Part shown: positions 9,097-21,272 of the stretch, piece by piece
How positions within the stretch are numbered: position 1 is the stretch's first letter
Layout of the letters: the number at the start of each line of letters is the position of its first letter
DNA from: Symbiodinium natans
Taxonomy: Eukaryota; Sar; Dinophyceae; Suessiales; Symbiodiniaceae
Length of the DNA: 40,327 nt
Assembly: GCA_905221605.1 (NCBI GenBank)
Contig: CAJNDS010001031.1
Span: 1-40,327 of the forward strand
Direction of reading: 5' to 3'
Notes under the pieces: generated by a model
The model's input: the letters and a program-made list of their open reading frames with translations, nothing else
The model's database searches: none
Told to the model about the DNA's origin: nothing
Program-made: the position numbers and the translations under genes

Positions 9097-12009
9097 TCAC
9101 GCGGCCGAGCGCAGCTCGGCAGCTGCAATCGCAAAAGACTCCCCGCCGCGGCAGACATCGAAGACACAATCGTCAAAGAGAGCAGAGTCCTGCGATTCTG
9201 CCCCAAGGTGTTTGATGCAGGTCTTCTCAGCTTGGGTCTTTGCTTCTTCGGTGCAAGAGGTCACGAGCAGGTGCTTTGCCTCCTGGTTCTTCTTCAAGAA
9301 AGATGCTGCGTCCAAGCTTCCGCCGAGAGACGTCCAGCTCTGCTCCACGGGAAACCTCTCCTGATGTTTGGAATTGCCTGCCTGGATTTGCCCTGTCAAG
9401 AACTGCTCCTCGAAGGCCTTCTGCGGAGAAACCCGCAAATTGATGGCACCACTCTTGCACACCGTGTTGAGGACAAGAACATCTTTCACGCCGTGGGAGG
9501 TCTTCATGCGAAGGTTGATATGCTTTGAGTTGACGTACTCAAAGCTCGTCACTTGCTGACCACCTTGGGAGGGGGGGGGGAGGTAAAAGGCCAGTTGGAG
9601 ACTGTTTGTAGCTGTGGTTATGAAAGTGTCCATACCAGTGCCCCTTTTGGAGGAATCCGACTTTCAACCCCCGCCTTCCAAAAGGGACAGGGACATGTTT
9701 TGTTCGATGACCGACCATGAAGCATCGCCTGCCTTGCTCCGCCACTGGCAGTCCTCCGATGTCAGCTCCATTGCCTCGCAGTGTGTCGCTAAGGATGCTC
9801 TGCTCGCCCGGCGGCAAGCTGCAAGCACCACCGCTACACCACTACACGCACGACGACCAGCGACACTACTACTAGACTACTGCCCCCTGTGCCTGACGGA
9901 ACTGGCCGTGGGATCGATCTACCAGGAGCAGACCCTGGACCGTCCACAGCTGGCCACCATAAGTGGCAAAGAGCTGCCAGTCGACATCGCCGGCCTGAAA
10001 GGCTCAGAAGAGAGCATCACATGGCTTCAGGGTGTTTAGGTGTGTGTGTGTGTGTGTGTGTTCCTGCTTGCAATGGTCACAACTGATACACGCTGCAGTG
10101 CGTTGTCGTGCGTTTCAGGAAAACACGGCATTGACGTGACAAAGAATTGGCAGGCTTGGTCTTAGTGACCAGTGTTGCTTCAAGACGGACTAGTAGAGCC
10201 CAGTAGAGCATGGGATCGTAGGATCCTGCGCTCCCTCTCTCTCTCTCCTTCGTTCCTTCCTTCTTTCTTTGGTTCTCTCTCTTCTTCTTCTTCTTCTTCT
10301 TCTTCTTCTTCTACCGTGGAGGACAGGGCAGAAGTTCCTGAACCTCCACGCGCCCTTCATGTCACAGTTGGAGTTGGCGTGAGACAAGAGAAGTAGGAGT
10401 CTGTTTGTTAAAGGAGGGTGCTCCCCCAACAAGATGGCAAAACCCGCCCACATGTCCTCGTAAGACACCTGCGACTACACTCTGCGATACCTTGCTCGAT
10501 ACTTTGATCGAAAACACGGAGAGCGAGCGAACCAAGGACTCCAGGTGAACATGCGCACACAGGGCAAACAACCTAGTTCTTTGTTCCCCCGGCCGCCCCC
10601 TTCTGCCATCGGGAAAAAACGTGCTCTCCCTCTCTCACTCCTCTGCGTGGTGTGTTATCCTACAACCAAGATGCTGGCATCACCGGCCTTTTGCATGGCG
10701 CCGCCGTAGTGGAACACCGAGTAGGTTCCTTTGTCGTAGAGATCAAACTCGCTCCCGTCCAGGGTATGGATGTGCGGATCTCCCACCACGCCTCCACTCA
10801 CAGTACCAGCTCTTCTCTACTCTATGCCTCTACCGTGCCGAATGCCGTTAAGGGAATCTTCCTTGAACTGTCTGGGCCCCCCCGTTGTTGATGGTTTCGC
10901 GGTACAAGCCTTGATTCTGAGAAGGAGACGCAAGGAGCCGCTGCGGCGGGTACAAGACTCTACTCAATGAAGGCTACTTTGCCCCATCCGTCACCCGCCT
11001 CCGCTCCCGTCGCAGCACCCGAACTGAACCGCAAAGTTGCTCAGGTCCTTAATCTCGTTTGGATCTTTTCCTGGGTGCGTGATATTGGATGGAACGGAAG
11101 ACTCAGAAAACCACACTACTTTCAAACTGGGCATTTTCAGGTTCCAGATCGCCTAAACGCAAAAACCCTACTTCCACTAGAAAAAGATCATCAGCTGGGA
11201 CCCAAAAGTCCGATGTTCAGGCTCACAACGCAGAATTGGTCTGGAGCAGTCCACTTGGTGCAGACTGTCTTGTCTACTTTGCCATCTGATGGACCGCCGC
11301 CTGTACTCTTGCAGGAAACGGGCATGGCGTTTCGGCTAGTCATTCATTGAAAGAAAACCCTGCCATAAGAACAAACCTGATATGAGATGCCACAAGTGCG
11401 TGCCGGCCTGTCCCGCAAGTCTGCTTTCCAGAATAACATTGTGGACCTTCCCCGTTATTGGCGCTTCCGCTTTTGACGCAGATCTGAAGGGGGCAGATGC
11501 CTTCTGGGACAGTGAAGCAGGTGCCGGCCTCATCTGGAGCAAAGTCGATCTTTGCTGTTGTCCATGTGCCCGCGACCGGTTTCGGCTTGCATGGATTCTG
11601 CCAGTGTGTCTCCGAGAACCAGCACTTGCCCCGCTTCGTCTCCAACTGTTCGTGTGTGCAATCTACGTTGCTGGTAGTCTTGCACGTCTTTGTGTCCGTG
11701 AACTTCTTCTTGCAAGTGGCACTGGTTGGAAGACCTCCGGGTGTGCTGTCTTGTAGAAAAGCCGGCCTGTGCCCTGAGCTGTGCTGTTGCAGCCTTACTG
11801 CTCCAAGCCCTCAGTGATCAAAGTGTTAAACCGTCACTGCATTTGCCAATCTACAAGTTGGAGTAGCGGGTTTCGCTAGGCTCACGGATGAAAGACCACC
11901 AGACCAAATGTCAGCTTCAATGAAGTCCGCCAAGCTGCATGCAGGATGTGTCCTGCATTTCTGCCCAGGCACCGGCAAGGCAGACGCAAAGCCACATCGA
12001 GCGCGCCAT
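9097..12009 (-). CDS. Secreted von Willebrand factor D-like protein, multi-exon, array copy 1
   Basis: Minus-strand gene. Start ATG at 12009 in a CCATGG context with signal peptide MARSMWLCVCLAGAWA. Exon 2 (11408-11766) is Cys-rich (TCKKKFTDTKTC, NVDCTHEQ, GKCWFSETHWQNPC, PLQICVKSG). Exon 3 (about 11202-11300) reads DKTVCTKWTAPDQFC. A block near 11020-11147 holds HPGKDPNEIKDLSNFAV. The VWD signature GDPHIHTLDGSEFDLYD lies at about 10660-10790, continuing with VDWQLFATYGGQLW (to 9994) and EDCQWRSKAGDASW (about 9660-9770). The last block (9097 to about 9633) has INLRMKTSHGVKDVLVLNTV, then FDDCVFDVCRGG, the Cys pattern that closes such domains, and a TGA stop. Intron 2 is GC-AG with ACAG|GC at both ends. 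Likely an extracellular or cell-surface adhesive protein. Exon 1, 4 and 5 boundaries are unresolved. Confidence 0.7.
10040..10061. repeat. (TG)n microsatellite in the array unit
   Basis: TG dinucleotide run inside the VWD gene, apparently intronic. Counterparts near 13622 (unit 2) and 17207 (unit 3) differ in length. Confidence 0.9.
10231..10312. repeat. (CT)n/(CTT)n microsatellite in the array unit
   Basis: CT then CTT repeats inside the VWD gene, also apparently intronic. In units 2 (about 13814-13898) and 3 (about 17401-17472) the CT part is longer and the CTT part differs; unit 3 has lost several CTT repeats. Read on the minus strand it makes a poly-Arg frame that is not a gene. Confidence 0.9.
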
Positions 12010-12225
12010 GGTCAGCGGAGTCGCGAATAAGTTCAGTATCCAGGTATCTTGGGAAAACTGCTGCGGAGCTGGGCTCTTGGAGACGTTTTCTGGTCGAATG
12101 CCGGCAACCCGGACCAACCTAGGCAAAACCCCCAGCGACTTGCTGACGTGACACCGAGTGCCAGAACTCAGGGATCGAACCACTGTAGGAATGTTCCAGG
12201 TTTTTGGGCTCAGACCTTCAATCCA

Positions 12226-15200
12226 CTCGCACCCACTCGCTTGTTTTTTTCGGGGTCACGCTGAGCAGAGGCATAGCGGCGCACCTGTTTAAGCTCCGAC
12301 CCCCTGGGTGTTCATGTGGCTGGTTGAGGCATCCCATGTGACCCAAGTGCCCTATGTGTCTGGCACGCCCTAAACCCTAAACAGGTTCGAGCTGACGATG
12401 TGTTCGTGGGGGCTGCTCCACGGTACACCTACACAAGCGTAAGGACTGGAGAAGACTAAGGGTTGCACACTTCTTTGGTCACGCACGGCGCGTGCGTCTG
12501 GAAGCGCCGTACCGGCTAATGCTGCCGAAATTCCCCTAGGGGACAGAAGGCATCTGCCGGTACCTCTTTGTGCACTCCCCACTGAAAGCTGTTTGAAAGC
12601 TCCTTCGGAGCGTCAAAGAATCACAAAGTCACCCAACTGCTTTTTCAGTTAGGGCACAAAACTTAAATCGTAAACAAATCACGCGGCCGAGCGCAGCTCG
12701 GCAGCTGCAATCGCAAAAGACTCCCCGCCGCGGCAGACATCGAAGACACAATCGTCAAAGAGAGCAGAGTCCTGCGATTCTGCCCCAAGGTGTTTGATGC
12801 AGGTCTTCTCAGCTTGGGTCTTTGCTTCTTCGGTGCAAGAGGTCACGAGCAGGTGCTTTGCCTCCTGGTTCTTCTTCAAGAAAGATGCTGCGTCCAAGCT
12901 TCCGCCGAGAGACGTCCAGCTCTGCTCCACGGGAAACCTCTCCTGATGTTTGGAATTGCCTGCCTGGATTTGCCCTGTCAAGAACTGCTCCTCGAAGGCC
13001 TTCTGCGGAGAAACCCGCAAATTGATGGCACCACTCTTGCACACCGTGTTGAGGACAAGAACATCTTTCACGCCGTGGGAGGTCTTCATGCGAAGGTTGA
13101 TATGCTTTGAGTTGACGTACTCAAAGCTCGTCACTTGCTGACCACCTTGGGAGGGGGGGGGGAGGTAAAAGGCCAGTTGGAGACTGTCTGTAGCTGTGGT
13201 TATGAAAGTGTCCATACCAGTGCCCCTTTTGGAGGAATCCGACTCTCAACCCCCGCCTTCCAAAAGGGACAGGGACGTGTTTTGTTCGATGACCGACCAT
13301 GAAGCATCGCCTGCCTTGCTCCGCCACTGGCAGTCCTCCGATGTCAGCTCCATTGCCTCGCAGTGTGTCGCTAAGGATGCTCTGCTCGCCCGGCGGCAAG
13401 CTGCAAGCACCACCGCTACACCACTACACGCACGACGACCAGCGACACTACTACTAGACTACTGCCCCCTGTGCCTGACGGAACTGGCCGTGGGATCGAT
13501 CTACCAGGAGCAGACCCTGGACCGTCCACAGCTGGCCACCATAAGTGGCAAAGAGCTGCCAGTCGACATCGCCGGCCTGAAAGGCTCAGAAGAGAGCATC
13601 ACATGGCTTCAGGGTGTTTAGGTGTGTGTGTGTGTGTGTGTGTGTTCCTGCTTGCAATGGTCACAACTGATACACGCTGCAGTGCGTTGTCGTGCGTTTC
13701 AGGAAAACACGGCATTGACGTGACAAAGAATTGGCAGGCTTGGTCTTAGTGACCAGTGTTGCTTCAAGACGGACTAGTAGAGCCCAGTAGAGCATGGGAT
13801 CGTAGGATCCTGCGCTCTCTCTCTCTCTCTCTCCTTCGTTCCTTCCTTCTTTCTTTGGTTCTCTCTCTTCTTCTTCTTCTTCTTCTTCTTCTTCTTCTAC
13901 CGTGGAGGACAGGGCAGAAGTCCCTGAACCTCCACGCGCCCTTCATGTCACAGTTGGAGTTGGCGTGAGACAAGAGAAGTAGGAGTCTGTTTGTTAAAGG
14001 AGGGTGCTCCCCCAACAAGATGGCAAAACCCGCCCACATGTCCTCGTAAGACACCTGCGACTACACTCTGCGATACCTTGCTCGATACTTTGATCGAAAA
14101 CACGGAGAGCGAGCGAACCAAGGACTCCAGGTGAACATGCGCACACAGGGCAAACAACCTAGTTCTTTGTTCCCCCGGCCGCCCCCTTCTGCCATCGGGA
14201 AAAAACGTGCTCTCCCTCTCTCACTCCTCTGCGTGGTGTGTTATCCTACAACCAAGATGCTGGCATCACCGGCCTTTTGCATGGCGCCGCCGTAGTGGAA
14301 CACCGAGTAGGTTCCTTTGTCGTAGAGATCAAACTCGCTCCCGTCCAGGGTATGGATGTGCGGATCTCCCACCACGCCTCCACTCACAGTACCAGCTCTT
14401 CTCTACTCTATGCCTCTACCGTGCCGAATGCCGTTAAGGGAATCTTCCTTGAACTGTCTGGGCCCCCCCGTTGTTGATGGTTTCGCGGTACAAGCCTTGA
14501 TTCTGAGAAGGAGACGCAAGGAGCCGCTGCGGCGGGTACAAGACTCTACTCAATGAAGGCTACTTTGCCCCATCCGTCACCCGCCTCCGCTCCCGTCGCA
14601 GCACCCGAACTGAACCGCAAAGTTGCTCAGGTCCTTAATCTCGTTTGGATCTTTTCCTGGGTGCGTGATATTGGATGGAACGGAAGACTCAGAAAACCAC
14701 ACTACTTTCAAACTGGGCATTTTCAGGTTCCAGATCGCCTAAACGCAAAAACCCTACTTCCACTAGAAAAAGATCATCAGCTGGGACCCAAAAGTCCGAT
14801 GTTCAGGCTCACAACGCAGAATTGGTCTGGAGCAGTCCACTTGGTGCAGACTGTCTTGTCTACTTTGCCATCTGATGGACCGCCGCCTGTGTACTCTTGC
14901 AGGAAACGGGCATGGCGTTTCGGCTAGTCATTCATTGAAAGAAAACCCCGCCATAAGAACAAACCTGATATGAGATGCCACAAGTGCGTGCCGGCCTGTC
15001 CCGCAAGTCTGCTTTCCAGAATAACATTGTGGACCTTCCCCGTTATTGGCGCTTCCGCTTTTGACGCAGATCTGAAGGGGGCAGATGCCTTCTGGGACAG
15101 TGAAGCAGGTGCCGGCCTCATCTGGAGCAAAGTCGATCTTTGCTGTTGTCCATGTGCCCGCGACCGGTTTCGGCTTGCATGGATTCTGCCAGTGTGTCTC

Positions 15201-15813
15201 CGAGAACCAGCACTTGCCCCGCTTCGTCTCCAACTGTTCGTGTGTGCAATCTACGTTGCTGGTAGTCTTGCACGTCTTTGTGTCCGTGAACTTCTTCTTG
15301 CAAGTGGCACTGGTTGGAAGACCTCCGGGTGTGCTGTCTTGTAGAAAAGCCGGCCTGTGCCCTGAGCTGTGCTGTTGCAGCCTTACTGCTCCAAGCCCTC
15401 AGTGATCAAAGTGTTAAACCGTCACTGCATTTGCCAATCTACAAGTTGGAGTAGCGGGTTTCGCTAGGCTCACGGATGAAAGACCACCAGACCAAATGTC
15501 AGCTTCAATGAAGTCCGCCAAGCTGCATGCAGGATGTGTCCTGCATTTCTGCCCAGGCACCGGCAAGGCAGACGCAAAGCCACATCGAGCGCGCCATGGT
15601 CAGCGGAGTCGCGAATAAGTTCAGTATCCAGGTATCTTGGGAAAACTGCTGCGGAGCTGGGCTCTTGGAGACGTTTTCTGGTCGAATGCCGGCAACCCGG
15701 ACCAACCTAGGCAAAACCCCCAGCGACTTGCTGACGTGACACCGAGTGCCAGAACTCAGGGATCGAACCACTGCAGGAATGTTCCAGGTTTTTGGGCTCA
15801 GACCTTCAATCCA
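12226..15813. repeat. 3.58-kb tandem unit 2
   Basis: Second copy; nearly identical to unit 1 (offset 3581-3582) and to unit 3 (offset 3588), with indels mainly in microsatellites and homopolymers. Confidence 0.95.
12679..15597 (-). CDS. Secreted von Willebrand factor D-like protein, array copy 2
   Basis: Same architecture as the copy at 9097-12009: signal peptide at 15597, Cys-rich exon 2 (near 14996-15354), GDPHIHTLDG block near 14250-14380, VDWQLF and EDCQW blocks, and a last block ending at the TGA at 12679. The last block differs from copy 1 by one visible residue near its start (TATDSLQ instead of TATNSLQ). The 2-base insertion relative to copy 1 at the exon 3 acceptor lies just upstream of the AG, inside the intron, which supports that boundary. 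No disruption of any coding block is seen. Confidence 0.7.
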
Positions 15814-18800
15814 CTCGCACCCACTCGCTTGTTTTTTTCGGGGTCACGCTGAGCAGAGGCATAGCGGCGCACCTGTTTAAGCTCCGACCCCCTGGGTGTT
15901 CATGTGGCTGGTTGAGGCATCCCATGTGACCCAAGTGCCCTATGTGTCTGGCACGCCCTAAACCCTAAACAGGTTCGAGCTGACGATGTGTTCGTGGGGG
16001 CTGCTCCACGGTACACCTACACAAGCGTAAGGACTGGAGAAGACTAAGGGTTGCACACTTCTTTGGTCACGCACGGCGCGTGCGTCTGGAAGCGCCGTAC
16101 CGGCTAATGCTGCCGAAATTCCCCTAGGGGACAGAAGGCATCTGCCGGTACCTCTTTGTGCACTCCCCACTGAAAGCTGTTTGAAAGCTCCTTCGGAGCG
16201 TCAAAGAATCACAAAGTCACCCAACTGTTTTTTCAGTTAGGGCACAAAACTTAAATCGTAAACAAATCACGCGGCCAAGCGCAGCTCGGCAGCTGCAATC
16301 GCAAAAGACTCCCCGCCGCGGCAGACATCGAAGACACAATCGTCAAAGAGAGCAGAGTCCTGCGATTCTGCCCCAAGGTGTTTGATGCAGGTCTTCTCAG
16401 CTTGGGTCTTTGCTTCTTCGGTGCAAGAGGTCACGAGCAGGTGCTTTGCCTCCTGGTTCTTCTTCAAGAAAGATGCTGCGTCCAAGCTTCCGCCGAGAGA
16501 CGTCCAGCTCTGCTCCACGGGAAACCTCTCCTGATGTTTGGAATTGCCTGCCTGGATTTGCCCTGTCAAGAACTGCTCCTCGAAGGCCTTCTGCGGAGAA
16601 ACCCGCAAATTGATGGCACCACTCTTGCACACCGTGTTGAGGACAAGAACATCTTTCACGCCGTGGGAGGTCTTCATGCGAAGGTTGATATGCTTTGAGT
16701 TGACGTACTCAAAGCTCGTCACTTGCTGACCACCTTGGGAGGGGGGGGGGGTAGGGGGCCAGTTGGAGACTGTCTGTAGCTGTGGTTATGAAAGTGTCCA
16801 TACCAGTGCCCCTTTTGGAGGAATCCGACTCTCAACCCCCGCCTTCCAAAAGGGACAGGGACGTGTTTTGTTCGATGACCGACCATGAAGCATCGCCTGC
16901 CTTGCTCCGCCACTGGCAGTCCTCCGATGTCAGCTCCATTGCCTCGCAGTGTGTCGCTAAGGATGCTCTGCTCGCCCGGCGGCAAGCTGCAAGCACCACC
17001 GCTACACCACTACACGCACGACGACCAGCGACACTACTACTAGACTACTGCCCCCTGTGCCTGACGGAACTGGCCGTGGGATCGATCTACCAGGAGCAGA
17101 CCCTGGACCGTCCACAGCTGGCCACCATAAGTGGCAAAGAGCTGCCAGTCGACATCGCCGGCCTGAAAGGCTCAGAAGAGAGCATCACATGGCTTCAGGG
17201 TGTTTAGGTGTGTGTGTGTGTGTGTGTGTGTTCCTGCTTGCAATGGTCACAACTGATACACGCTGCAGTGCGTTGTCGTGCGTTTCAGGAAAACACGGCA
17301 TTGACGTGACAAAGAATTGGCAGGCTTGGTCTTAGTGACCAGTGTTGCTTCAAGACGGACTAGTAGAGCCCAGTAGAGCATGGGATCGTAGGATCCTGCG
17401 CTCTCTCTCTCTCTCTCTCCTTCGTTCCTTCCTTCTTTCTTTGGTTCTCTCTCTTCTTCTTCTTCTTCTTCTACCGTGGAGGACAGGGCAGAAGTCCCTG
17501 AACCTCCACGCGCCCTTCATGTCACAGTTGGAGTTGGCGTGAGACAAGAGAAGTAGGAGTCTGTTTGTTAAAGGAGGGTGCTCCCCCAACAAGATGGCAA
17601 AACCCGCCCACATGTCCTCGTAAGACACCTGCGACTACACTCTGCGATACCTTGCTCGATACTTTGATCGAAAACACGGAGAGCGAGCGAACCAAGGACT
17701 CCAGGTGAACATGCGCACACAGGGCAAACAACCTAGTTCTTTGTTCCCCCGGCCGCCCCCTTCTGCCATCGGGAAAAAACGTGCTCTCCCTCTCTCACTC
17801 CTCTACGTGGTGTGTTATCCTACAACCAAGATGCTGGCATCACCGGCCTTTTGCATGGCGCCGCCGTAGTGGAACACCGAGTAGGTTCCTTTGTCGTAGA
17901 GATCAAACTCGCTCCCGTCCAGGGTATGGATGTGCGGATCTCCCACCACGCCTCCACTCACAGTACCAGCTCTTCTCTACTCTATGCCTCTACCGTGCCG
18001 AATGCCGTTAAGGGAATCTTCCTTGAACTGTCTGGGCCCCCCCGTTGTTGATGGTTTCGCGGTACAAGCCTTGATTCTGAGAAGGAGACGCAAGGAGCCG
18101 CTGCGGCGGGTACAAGACTCTACTCAATGAAGGCTACTTTGCCCCATCCGTCACCCGCCTCCGCTCCCGTCGCAGCACCCGAACTGAACCGCAAAGTTGC
18201 TCAGGTCCTTAATCTCGTTTGGATCTTTTCCTGGGTGCGTGATATTGGATGGAACGGAAGACTCAGAAAACCACACTACTTTCAAACTGGGCATTTTCAG
18301 GTTCCAGATCGCCTAAACGCAAAAACCCTACTTCCACTAGAAAAAGATCATCAGCTGGGACCCAAAAGTCCGATGTTCAGGCTCACAACGCAGAATTGGT
18401 CTGGAGCAGTCCACTTGGTGCAGACTGTCTTGTCTACTTTGCCATCTGATGGACCGCCGCCTGTGTACTCTTGCAGGAAACGGGCATGGCGTTTCGGCTA
18501 GTCATTCATTGAAAGAAAACCCCGCCATAAGAACAAACCTGATATGAGATGCCACAAGTGCGTGCCGGCCTGTCCCGCAAGTCTGCTTTCCAGAATAACA
18601 TTGTGGACCTTCCCCGTTATTGGCGCTTCCGCTTTTGACGCAGATCTGAAGGGGGCAGATGCCTTCTGGGACAGTGAAGCAGGTGCCGGCCTCATCTGGA
18701 GCAAAGTCGATCTTTGCTGTTGTCCATGTGCCCGCGACCGGTTTCGGCTTGCATGGATTCTGCCAGTGTGTCTCCGAGAACCAGCACTTGCCCCGCTTCG

Positions 18801-19245
18801 TCTCCAACTGTTCGTGTGTGCAATCTACGTTGCTGGTAGTCTTGCACGTCTTTGTGTCCGTGAACTTCTTCTTGCAAGTGGCACTGGTTGGAAGACCTCC
18901 GGATGTGCTGTCTTGTAGAAAAGCCGGCCTGTGCCCTGAGCTGTGCTGTTGCAGCCTTACTGCTCCAAGCCCTCAGTGATCAAAGAGTTAAACCGTCACT
19001 GCATTTGCCAATCTACAAGTTGGAGTAGCGGGTTTCGCTAGGCTCAGGGATGAAAGACCACCAGACCAAATGTCAGCTTCAATGAAATCCGCCAAGCTGC
19101 ATGCAGGATGCGTCCTGCATTTCTGCCCAGGCACCGGCAAGGCAGACGCAAAGCCACATCGAGCGCGCCATGGTCAGCGGAGTCGCGAATAAGTTCAGTA
19201 TCCAGGTATCTTGGGAAAACTGCTGCGGAGCTGGGCTCTTGGAGA
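15814..19245. repeat. 3.58-kb tandem unit 3, truncated
   Basis: Third copy. Homology to unit 2 ends at 19245, equivalent to 15671 in unit 2, so about 140 bases of the unit's right end are missing. The start codon of its gene (19171) is retained but the sequence upstream of it, where a promoter would lie, differs from the other two copies beyond about 75 bases. Confidence 0.95.
16267..19171 (-). CDS. Secreted von Willebrand factor D-like protein, array copy 3
   Basis: Third tandem copy with the same exons and splice signals. Residue changes include SCMQ preceded by Ala rather than Thr after the signal peptide and ELRLAA at the end. In the poly-G region at about 16740-16757 the sequence differs (GGGGTAGGGGGCC against GGGAGGTAAAAGGCC) and changes the frame upstream of the last block, ending in a TGA before TSFEYV. 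If that polypyrimidine stretch is coding, this copy is broken; if it is the tail of an intron, it is intact. The different upstream sequence could also change its expression. Confidence 0.6.
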
Positions 19246-21267
19246 TTGGAAGGGGGCGTCGCTACATATGCGAAGCTAGATGTGACTCTCAAGCAATGGC
19301 GAAGGGCGGTTCTATAGTGTTTGCATACAATAGTAGTGTTTTTAATGTGGCCTTGAAGATTTACATGCACATATACCTAAACAAAAGGCCTGAAGTCTCC
19401 AGCAGGTCATAGGGGTGTTCGGATTGAGTGACTCGTTGCTTCGCGCGTTCGGAAGCTCAACGTCGCGAAGTCATGGATTCAGCCATTCTGGGAACTGAAA
19501 ATTTAACGGTTTGTAGGGTTTAGGGTCCCGTAGAAGGGTTCAGATCACTCCCCCCTGCCACACTTGCCCCACTTGCCCAGCTGTGCTTGCCCCGCTTGCC
19601 CCACTTTGCCCCAATTGCCTCACTCCCACCCCCCCCCCCTTGCCCGTCCTCCTTGCCCCTGCTTGGGCCCTTCCTGGTTTCCGTCCCCCCGACCTGTTTT
19701 ACAGATGCTGCTTGCGAAAGCAATTCGAAGCACGCGAGGGTTCATGGATCAACTGTAGCCCTTGTGCTGCAGATCAGCCTTGTAACATTGTAGTGGCCAA
19801 ATGACCAAAGCTAAACATGGACGAGGAGGAGGGGGGGAACTCTCTGATGCTGCACCTCGGTTCTCGTTACCAGGTACGAGAGGGTGAATCGCATGAAGGC
19901 CTCCCCATGCAGATCGTGAACTCAAATAAGTGCGGTCGGCACCCGATAAACGATAGAGTTTGACAGCATGGCACATCAAGCCCGGACGGGACAACATTTT
20001 GAACGAACAACACCTGACCAACTCGTTCCAACACATTCAGCAGAAAGTGCATCAATACCAGCAAGTGTTCATGCTTCTACCGCTCGTTCCAGGATTTCCA
20101 AGTCGGTCCTGAGTTGACTACCGAAGCCTAGCATTCTCCACGCTGGAGCGCCAAGCTTTGTTTCTTAAAGCTCCAGACTGGCTGTCTGCAGGCTTTTTGA
20201 GGCATGATGATCACGGCCTTTTGGTGGTGACGTTATTTGCAGTTAATGGCCATCCATTAACCTCAAAGAACTCGCACTAGGTCTGGAATCGGGGACCCCC
20301 AACCCGCCGCCACTGACAACCCGAGCTTGCATTCCCCGAAGATCTCTCATCGCCCCGCCGCATCGCAGCCCGCATGGGTGCAGGCAGCCATGGAATCCAG
20401 ACAGGAACTGCACCAAAGCTGTGGGATTGGAATACGTCGGATACAGTGCTGTGTCAAGTGTTGACATGTATGTATATATGCATGTATATAGATATGTGTC
20501 TATATGTAAATGCATAGAACCGTAGATATTATACATAGTGTTACTTGGACCCTGGACACAGGAAAGCGGATGTACATGTTGCATTGCATGCAATGCGGAA
20601 CTTCAACTGAGGAATAAGTGCCTATAAAAGTCAAGAAAGTGCAGGTCTTCTGGCAGGAGCCACGGACCAGATCGATCCCAGGCCCCCGACCCTGGCCAAC
20701 AAAAACATTCGCAGAATCGGAAGCTCAAAAGGCATGAATTCTGATATCTTCTAAACGATTCGCTAGTCGGCCGCAAACGCACATGTATTTGCACCGTCGT
20801 TTAGGACGTTTTCCTGGCATGAGATGCCCAAGCAGAACCAGCAACACTAATTCACAACCGGCTTGATTACAGGGTTTGTTAGCCGAGAATCAACATACAC
20901 CTATGATTCTGCATGCATGCGCTATAGTCTGTCAATCCACACCGTACGGCGGCCCTATCTACGAGCTAAACATAGGCTGTAAACAGCTGCTTGTGTGTGT
21001 GTGTGGCTTAGTTTGAAGAAACCCTGGGCTAGCAAAACTGGTCAATGAAAAAACAATAACCCTTAATTGTAAAGCTTGCGGAGGCACGCACGTCCTGGGA
21101 AGCGTGAATATTATGAGCAGATCTCTTTTCATGTGTTCCTGGGAACTCCCAAAAGCCTCTGCTGAGGTTGGTTGACTGATTAAAGCGTTCAAAATGCTCA
21201 AATTAAAGTGCAAAAAAAATGCCTTTTGTGCGGGATTCAGCACGTGAGAGAAGCCGCGGTGGAGGGT
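19246..21267. other. Intergenic; low-complexity tracts, no gene seen
   Basis: Includes a C-rich degenerate repeat of CTTGCCCC type at about 19555-19680, a TATG/TATA-rich microsatellite at 20465-20530 and a (GT)n run at 20990-21004. Reading frames up to about 116 codons lack any recognisable pattern. A telomere-like tract is at 19515-19526. This is the unoccupied left flank of the retrotransposon. Confidence 0.4.
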
Positions 21268-21272
21268 CTAGG
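21268..21272. repeat. Target-site duplication, left (CTAGG)
   Basis: Identical to 30466-30470; five bases is the usual length for copia integrases. Confidence 0.9.

Larger units (their letters stand above)
8645..12225. repeat. 3.58-kb tandem unit 1
   Basis: First of three head-to-tail copies; it starts at the CTCGCACCCACTCGC match and is followed without spacer by unit 2. Each unit holds one complete minus-strand gene. Unit 1 differs from units 2 and 3 at several shared positions (for example CATG versus CGTG near 9694, and a 2-base gap near 11303), so units 2 and 3 are the closer pair. Confidence 0.95.

Noticed and set aside
9614-10039. 141-codon plus-strand ORF in each array unit
   Set aside because: Antisense to the VDWQLF and EDCQW exons of the VWD gene, which match a known domain pattern.
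10190-10468. Arg-rich minus-strand ORF in the array unit
   Set aside because: Its poly-Arg comes from the CTT microsatellite, whose length differs between units; it is probably intronic.
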